A stretch of 10,011 bases of DNA from Bacillota bacterium. Lineage in GTDB: Bacteria > Bacillota > Clostridia > Peptostreptococcales > Anaerovoracaceae. The stretch is taken from the NCBI GenBank assembly GCA_017386805.1, contig JAFOGM010000302.1, forward strand, positions 1 to 10,011. Direction: 5' to 3'. Of this stretch, positions 6,307 to 10,011 are shown one piece after another; the stretch's first letter is position 1, and each line of letters starts with the position of its first letter. Position numbers and translations under genes: made by a program. The notes under the pieces were generated by a model. It was not told where the DNA came from. It searched no databases and was given only the letters and a program-made list of their open reading frames with translations.

Positions 6307-6336
6307 ATTATACACCAACTAACATAGGCGAATCAA
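6307..6336 (-). promoter_or_regulatory. Promoter of the P-loop NTPase gene
   Basis: On the minus strand TTGATT (6336-6331) and TATAAT (6312-6307) are 18 bp apart, with four and six matches to the sigma-A consensus. It lies 35 bp before the start codon, in the gap after rlmN. Confidence 0.6.
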
Positions 6337-6358
6337 GAATAATGATTGAAAAATTTTG

Positions 6359-7399
6359 TTATTTTTGCGAATTTAATCGTAATTGACCACAGGCTGCATC
6401 AATATCACTTCCCAGTTCTCTGCGAACGGTCGCCTGGATCCCCTTCTTCTCGAGTTTCTTACAGAATTCCTCTGCGAAACGACGGTCTGTACCCTTGAAA
6501 TCACGCTCGCTGACCGGATTCATGGGAATCAGGTTCACATGACAGTTCATACCGCCCAAGAGCTTTGTCAGCTGACTCAGGTTTTCATCCTTGTCATTGA
6601 CTCCCTTCACCAGTGTGTATTCAAAGGTGATCCGTCGGCCGGTCTTTTCCACATGTTCACGACATACTTCCATCAGCTCATCCATAGGATATTTCTTATT
6701 GATGGGCATCAGTGTACTTCTCAGTTCACTGTTGGAAGCATGCAGGGATACCGCCAGGTTGACCTGGGGGAATTCATCGCCAAATCGTCTCATATTGGGT
6801 AAGATACCGCAGGTGGACAGAGTGATATTTCTCAGGCTCAGATTCAGTCCCTTGGGATCGTGAACCAGTTCCAGGAATTTCGTTACATTGTCGTAGTTAT
6901 CGAAAGGTTCCCCGGAACCCATGAGAACGATGTTGCTGATCCGTTCACCGGTATCTCTCTGTACCGCCAGAATTTCTTCCAGGATTTCCGCAGCCGTCAG
7001 GTTTCTGCAAAGACCTCCGATGGTGGATGCGCAAAAACGACAACCCATGCGGCAGCCCGCCTGTGTGGATACGCAGATGGAGTTTCCGAATTTGTACTTC
7101 ATGAATACCGATTCGATGGTGTTTCCATCCGCCAGGCGGAACAAGTACTTCTTCGTTCCGTCGGTCTTGGAGCTCTGTACTCTGGCAATCTCGTGGCAGG
7201 TGATCATACACTGTTCCGAAAGCTGTTCTCTCAGCTTCTGGGGGAGATTGGTCATTTCATCAAAGCTGACCGCTCCGTTGTGCATCCAGGTGAAGATCTG
7301 CTCTCCGCGGAAGGCCGGAAGACCCATTTCCTTCATAAACGCCTTGAGCTCATCCCTGGTCATATTCTTTAAATCTGTTTTTTGCAGTTGTTCTGTCAT
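6359..7399 (-). CDS. rlmN: Dual-specificity RNA methyltransferase RlmN (23S rRNA A2503-C2)
   Basis: A 346-residue radical SAM enzyme that methylates C2 of A2503 in 23S rRNA and, in many bacteria, A37 in some tRNAs. The N-terminal helical region includes LPAFRGEQIFTWMH (27-40), typical of RlmN. The [4Fe-4S] motif is CRMGCRFC (C116, C120, C123). MGSGEPFDNYDNV matches the GEP motif region, and LAVSLHASN is the RlmN SAM-binding segment. The methyl-accepting cysteine near the C-terminus is C337 in DIDAACGQL. Length is normal. The ATG has GGGAGG 7 nt upstream and a good promoter. RlmN is preferred over the resistance paralogue Cfr from the overall housekeeping sequence. No hairpin terminator is visible after the stop codon. 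Confidence 0.97.
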   Translation of the reverse strand: MTEQLQKTDLKNMTRDELKAFMKEMGLPAFRGEQIFTWMHNGAVSFDEMTNLPQKLREQLSEQCMITCHEIARVQSSKTDGTKKYLFRLADGNTIESVFMKYKFGNSICVSTQAGCRMGCRFCASTIGGLCRNLTAAEILEEILAVQRDTGERISNIVLMGSGEPFDNYDNVTKFLELVHDPKGLNLSLRNITLSTCGILPNMRRFGDEFPQVNLAVSLHASNSELRSTLMPINKKYPMDELMEVCREHVEKTGRRITFEYTLVKGVNDKDENLSQLTKLLGGMNCHVNLIPMNPVSERDFKGTDRRFAEEFCKKLEKKGIQATVRRELGSDIDAACGQLRLNSQK

Positions 7400-7428
7400 T
7401 CTATTTCCTCCCTTTGTAGGATAGCTTT

Positions 7429-7457
7429 ATCATATCATGAAAAAATCAAGGATTCAA
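7429..7457 (-). promoter_or_regulatory. Promoter of rlmN
   Basis: On the minus strand TTGAAT (7457-7452) and TATGAT (7434-7429) are 17 bp apart, with a TGA extended -10. It is 30 bp before the rlmN start codon, in the divergent intergenic region. Confidence 0.65.
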
Positions 7458-7523
7458 TACTTCACATCCCCACCGAAACGAACCAAAAGCGAATATTAGA
7501 CTATAGACAATCGTTGAAAATCC

Positions 7524-7552
7524 TTGTTCTTCCTTGATTCTTGTGATATACT
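7524..7552 (+). promoter_or_regulatory. Promoter of the permease-thiN unit
   Basis: TTGTTC (7524-7529) and TATACT (7547-7552) are 17 bp apart, with a TGA extended -10. The predicted start near 7559 leaves a leader of about 65 nt. I see no TPP riboswitch signature in that leader. The ribosome binding site AAGGAG is 6 nt before the ATG. Confidence 0.65.
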
Positions 7553-7623
7553 TTTAAAGTCGGTTTTCACCGGCACCCATATTTCAGTAATTATTTTATT
7601 ACATAAAGTATAAGGAGAAAGAC

Positions 7624-8775
7624 ATGAATATTATCACATGGTTTACGGAAAGCGTAATGACCAACTCCATGATGATCCTGTTCCTGGTAATCGGTCTCGG
7701 TTACCTGATTGGAAGCATCAAGGTCTGCGGTCTGGATTTAGGCAGCGCCGGCGTACTGCTGGTTGCCCTTATCTTCGGTCACTTTGGTTTCACCATCCCC
7801 GGTGTAGCTAAGGATCTGGGTCTGATCTGCTTCGTAACATCTGTAGGTTACATTGCAGGACCCAAGTTCTTCCGTAATTTCAAAGCTAACGCAAAATCTT
7901 ACATTTTATTGGGTGTCATCATCATCTGCTCCGGTGCTCTGACCTGTCTGACCATCGTTAAGCTGTTCGGTGTTCCCGCTGATCTGTGCATCGGTATGAT
8001 GACCGGTGCTCTGACCTCCACTCCCGGTCTGGCAGCTGCTCTGGAAGCTACCGGTTCCGAAGCTGCTTCCGTAGGTTACGGTATCGCTTATCCCTTCGGC
8101 GTTATCGGTGTAGTTCTGTTCGTACAGCTGCTGCCCAAGATGCTGAAGACCGATATGGATGCAGAACGTGCTGCCTTCACCGCTGCTACCGGCGTTGAAG
8201 TAAAGCAGGATGACAGAAAGTACTTTGTTGTAGAAGACATGGGCTTCTTCCCCTACGCTCTGGCAATTGCACTGGGTATCATCTTAGCAAAGATCACCAT
8301 TCCCCTTCCCGGTGGCGGTACCTTCGCCCTGGGTACTTCCGGCGGTCCTCTGCTGGCTGGTCTGCTGCTGGCTCACTTTGGTCACATCGGTCCCATCAGC
8401 TTAAAGGCTGAAAAGCGCATGCTGGAAGTCACTCGCGAACTAGGTCTGGTTCTGTTCTTAGCTGGCGCTGGTATGGGCGCTGGTGCTGGTTTCGTGGACA
8501 TCCTGAAGGAACACGGTGTTATGCTGTTCATCTACGGTGCCCTGATGACCTTAGTTCCCATGTTCATCGGCTACTTCTTCGCAGCGAAGATCCTGAAGCT
8601 GAGCGTATTCAACACTTTAGGTGCTATCTGCGGCGGTATGACCTCCACTCCGGCTCTGGGTACTCTGATCAAGGTAACCAAGACCGACGACGTTGCTTCC
8701 GCTTATGCAGCAACCTACCCCATTGCACTGGTATTCGTTGTTCTGGCAAGCCAGTTCCTGGCCATTGTTTGCTAA
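7624..8775 (+). CDS. AspT/YidE-like two-repeat permease without RCK (TrkA_C) domains
   Basis: A 383-residue polytopic membrane protein with an internal duplication. The first half carries GALTSTPGLAAA (128-139) and the second GGMTSTPALGTL (337-348). The paired segments GSAGVLLVALIFGHFG (40-55) and GTSGGPLLAGLLLAHFG (237-253), and GIAYPFGVIGVVL (153-165) and AATYPIALVFVVL (362-374), repeat in the same order. This is the architecture of the aspartate:alanine exchanger family (Asp-Al_Ex domain; AspT, YidE, YbjL). Those proteins usually have about 550 residues with one or two TrkA_C/RCK domains between the halves. Here only a linker of about 35 residues (173-207) is present, so the cytosolic regulatory part is missing. 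About ten to twelve membrane segments are likely. The substrate is unknown; a small carboxylate or amino acid is the family-based guess. Codon use is strongly biased (GGT, CTG, ATC, GCT/GCA), unlike neighbours, suggesting high expression. thiN follows after 12 bp. Confidence 0.85.
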   Translation: MNIITWFTESVMTNSMMILFLVIGLGYLIGSIKVCGLDLGSAGVLLVALIFGHFGFTIPGVAKDLGLICFVTSVGYIAGPKFFRNFKANAKSYILLGVIIICSGALTCLTIVKLFGVPADLCIGMMTGALTSTPGLAAALEATGSEAASVGYGIAYPFGVIGVVLFVQLLPKMLKTDMDAERAAFTAATGVEVKQDDRKYFVVEDMGFFPYALAIALGIILAKITIPLPGGGTFALGTSGGPLLAGLLLAHFGHIGPISLKAEKRMLEVTRELGLVLFLAGAGMGAGAGFVDILKEHGVMLFIYGALMTLVPMFIGYFFAAKILKLSVFNTLGAICGGMTSTPALGTLIKVTKTDDVASAYAATYPIALVFVVLASQFLAIVC

Positions 8776-8787
8776 AGGACTTCACTT

Positions 8788-9462
8788 ATGAAACGCTGTG
8801 TTATCATTACCGGCTACATCGAAGGCTCCATCCGGAGCATTTGTCCGGAGCTATTTGATTCCACTGAATCAAAACCGCTGATCCTCTGTGCCGACGGCGG
8901 CTATCGTCTGGCTGCAAAGGAAGACTTGGTCCCCCATGTGATCATCGGTGATTTCGATACCTTCGACGGTATGGAAACCGATGTTCCTGAAGCAGATCAG
9001 ATCATTCGCGTTCCTGTGGAAAAAGATGATACCGACACCATGCTCTGCATCAAATACGGCTTGGAGCAGGGTTGTGATTCCTTCACCATCGTGGGTGGCC
9101 TGGGAGGACGACTGGATCACACCTTTGCAAATCTCCAGTCTCTGGCTTATCTGGCCTCTTTTGGAAAAGATGCGGTCATGAAGGATGAAGAAACCTGCGT
9201 TATGATCAAATCTCCCGGCGTTCACAAACTCCACCGCGGCAGTACTGCCGAAGGCGGTTGCCGACCCTATCGACGGTTTTCCCTCTTTGCCTGGTCCCCG
9301 ACTGTAGAGGGATTATCCATTCGAGGAGCGAAATACGAGCTGGAAAATGGAAAACTTGAAAATACATTTCCTCTGGGCGTCAGTAACGAATTCATCGAAA
9401 CCCATGTGGAACTGAACTTTCACTCCGGTATGATGCTTGTCATCATGAATCATCAACGATAA
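8788..9462 (+). CDS. thiN: Thiamine pyrophosphokinase
   Basis: A 224-residue cytoplasmic enzyme that transfers pyrophosphate from ATP to thiamine, giving thiamine diphosphate. The catalytic domain (about 1-140) shows LCADGG (33-38), GDFDT (54-58), EKDDTDTML (78-86) and GGLGGRLDHTFANLQSL (103-119), all conserved acidic and glycine motifs of the family. The C-terminal thiamine-binding beta domain follows, with FSLFAWSP (164-171), GLSIRGAKYEL (175-185) and FPLGVSNEF (194-202). It is complete and of normal length. The ribosome binding site AAAGGA overlaps the permease stop codon, so the gene is probably translated from the permease mRNA. The enzyme salvages thiamine, so the cell probably imports it. 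Confidence 0.96.
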   Translation: MKRCVIITGYIEGSIRSICPELFDSTESKPLILCADGGYRLAAKEDLVPHVIIGDFDTFDGMETDVPEADQIIRVPVEKDDTDTMLCIKYGLEQGCDSFTIVGGLGGRLDHTFANLQSLAYLASFGKDAVMKDEETCVMIKSPGVHKLHRGSTAEGGCRPYRRFSLFAWSPTVEGLSIRGAKYELENGKLENTFPLGVSNEFIETHVELNFHSGMMLVIMNHQR

Positions 9463-9473
9463 CATTTACACAC

Positions 9474-9508
9474 AAAAAGACCCACCATCATGGTGGGTCT
9501 CTTTCTTT
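9474..9508. terminator. Bidirectional terminator between thiN and the helical-repeat gene
   Basis: A 10-bp perfect stem (9478-9487 with 9491-9500) with a TCA loop has an A-run on its left and CTTTCTTT on its right. It ends the + strand permease-thiN transcript and, with the stronger U-tract (TTTTTG), the convergent minus-strand gene. It begins 11 bp after the thiN stop. Confidence 0.88.
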
Positions 9509-10011
9509 ACTTTTTATTCAGCAGCGCATCGATCATCCGGTAATCTTCCTCAAGACGCATCTGGGGCCACTTTTCTCTGGCGAATTCCAAATACTGACGT
9601 GCCTCTTTCTTTCGTCCATCCTCGATCATTGCCAACATATCCAAAATGGCAATGTTAGGAACATGAAGACCTTTCTTTTTAGAAGAAGTGAATAGAGCTT
9701 TACTTTCATTATAAAGCTGCATCGCTTCTTTCGTACGTCCTGTATAGAAATAGCACAGGCAGGTATTCAACCGCCATACCAGTTCCACATCACCTTTCAG
9801 TTTTTCCTTTCGTAAAGTCTCCAGGATCTCCAGCGCCTTCTCATACTCTTTCAGATCACAATAACCAGCAGTCAAATTCAGGCGCATCAGGTTTTTCAGA
9901 GCTTTTCCCTTAACTTTCCGTTCCAGTTCAGAAACACGGACCATGTATTCTTCCGTCTTCCCTTCGTTAAGTAAATTGATTGCTTGATTCATCTCCTGAT
10001 TGTGTTTCCGA
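9507..10011 (-). CDS. TPR-like helical-repeat protein, probably 5' truncated by window edge
   Basis: An open frame of at least 161 residues rich in charged amphipathic helices, with no recognised catalytic motif. Stretches such as LNLTAGYCDLKEYEKALEIL, LNTCLCYFYTGRTKEAMQLY and LDMLAMIEDGRKKEARQYL look like three degenerate tetratricopeptide repeats spaced about 40-45 residues apart, which suggests a protein-protein interaction scaffold. An ATG occurs at 9992, but GGAG lies directly against it, too close for normal initiation. The frame stays open to the window edge (codons for RKHNQE precede the ATG), so the true start is probably outside. An N-terminal membrane anchor beyond the edge cannot be excluded. 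Partner and pathway are unknown. Confidence 0.7.
   Translation of the reverse strand, partial: RKHNQEMNQAINLLNEGKTEEYMVRVSELERKVKGKALKNLMRLNLTAGYCDLKEYEKALEILETLRKEKLKGDVELVWRLNTCLCYFYTGRTKEAMQLYNESKALFTSSKKKGLHVPNIAILDMLAMIEDGRKKEARQYLEFAREKWPQMRLEEDYRMIDALLNKK

Noticed and set aside
6359..7399. Cfr-type antibiotic resistance methyltransferase
   Set aside because: Sequence features and chromosomal setting fit housekeeping RlmN, and no resistance or mobile genes are nearby.
7444..7539. Inverted repeat AATCAAGG/CCTTGATT between the divergent promoters
   Set aside because: Eight bases about 80 bp apart in AT-rich DNA, partly made of promoter-like sequence; easily due to chance.
7587..7602. 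GTAAT-N6-ATTAC inverted repeat in the permease leader
   Set aside because: Five AT-rich pairs make a very weak hairpin, with no support for an operator.
7553..7623. TPP riboswitch ahead of the permease-thiN unit
   Set aside because: The conserved CTGAGA and the other core TPP elements are absent, and the leader of about 65 nt is too short for the aptamer.

Overview
The window looks like chromosomal DNA of a low-to-medium-GC anaerobic Firmicute, most likely a member of the Clostridia. The signs are strong AGGAGG-type ribosome binding sites, sigma-A-like promoters, short intergenic gaps with U-tailed hairpins, a clostridial-type ZTP riboswitch, a short clostridial-type formate/nitrite channel and a YkwD-like secreted CAP protein. 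Genus cannot be fixed from the sequence alone. Nothing suggests a phage, plasmid, transposon or CRISPR locus.

Layout: the 3' end of an unrecognised + strand gene (1-247) meets a block of seven minus-strand genes at a shared hairpin terminator. Read in the direction of transcription (right to left), the block is rlmN (7399-6359), a small P-loop NTPase (6272-5853), a CoA-pyrophosphatase-like Nudix hydrolase (5748-5131), a secreted CAP-domain protein (5017-4433), a YgiQ-type radical SAM protein (4354-2573), a beta-class DNA adenine methyltransferase (2560-1127) and a formate/nitrite-family channel (907-290). Only YgiQ and the methyltransferase are tightly coupled (12 bp gap). The others have candidate promoters of their own. 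To the right, a divergent + strand pair encodes a two-repeat AspT/YidE-like permease (7624-8775) and thiamine pyrophosphokinase (8788-9462). A convergent helical-repeat protein (minus strand, running off the right edge) shares their terminator.

The most informative element is the leader of the formate/nitrite channel. A consensus-like promoter starts transcription at about 1062, exactly at the 5' end of an RNA that matches the ZTP (pfl) riboswitch in P1, P2, P3 and the pseudoknot. Its 3' domain is also the left arm of a 14-bp intrinsic terminator. This reads as an ON switch: when ZTP rises because 10-formyl-tetrahydrofolate is short, the terminator is disfavoured and a presumed formate channel is made. 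Formate is the one-carbon donor for 10-formyl-THF, so the circuit makes physiological sense.

The other genes are largely housekeeping: rRNA modification, nucleotide-derivative hydrolysis and cofactor synthesis. Points worth a second look are an orphan methyltransferase with an unexplained C-terminal region, a perfect inverted repeat at the presumed start of the CAP transcript, a conserved-looking small NTPase of unknown role, and an RCK-less permease coupled to thiN.
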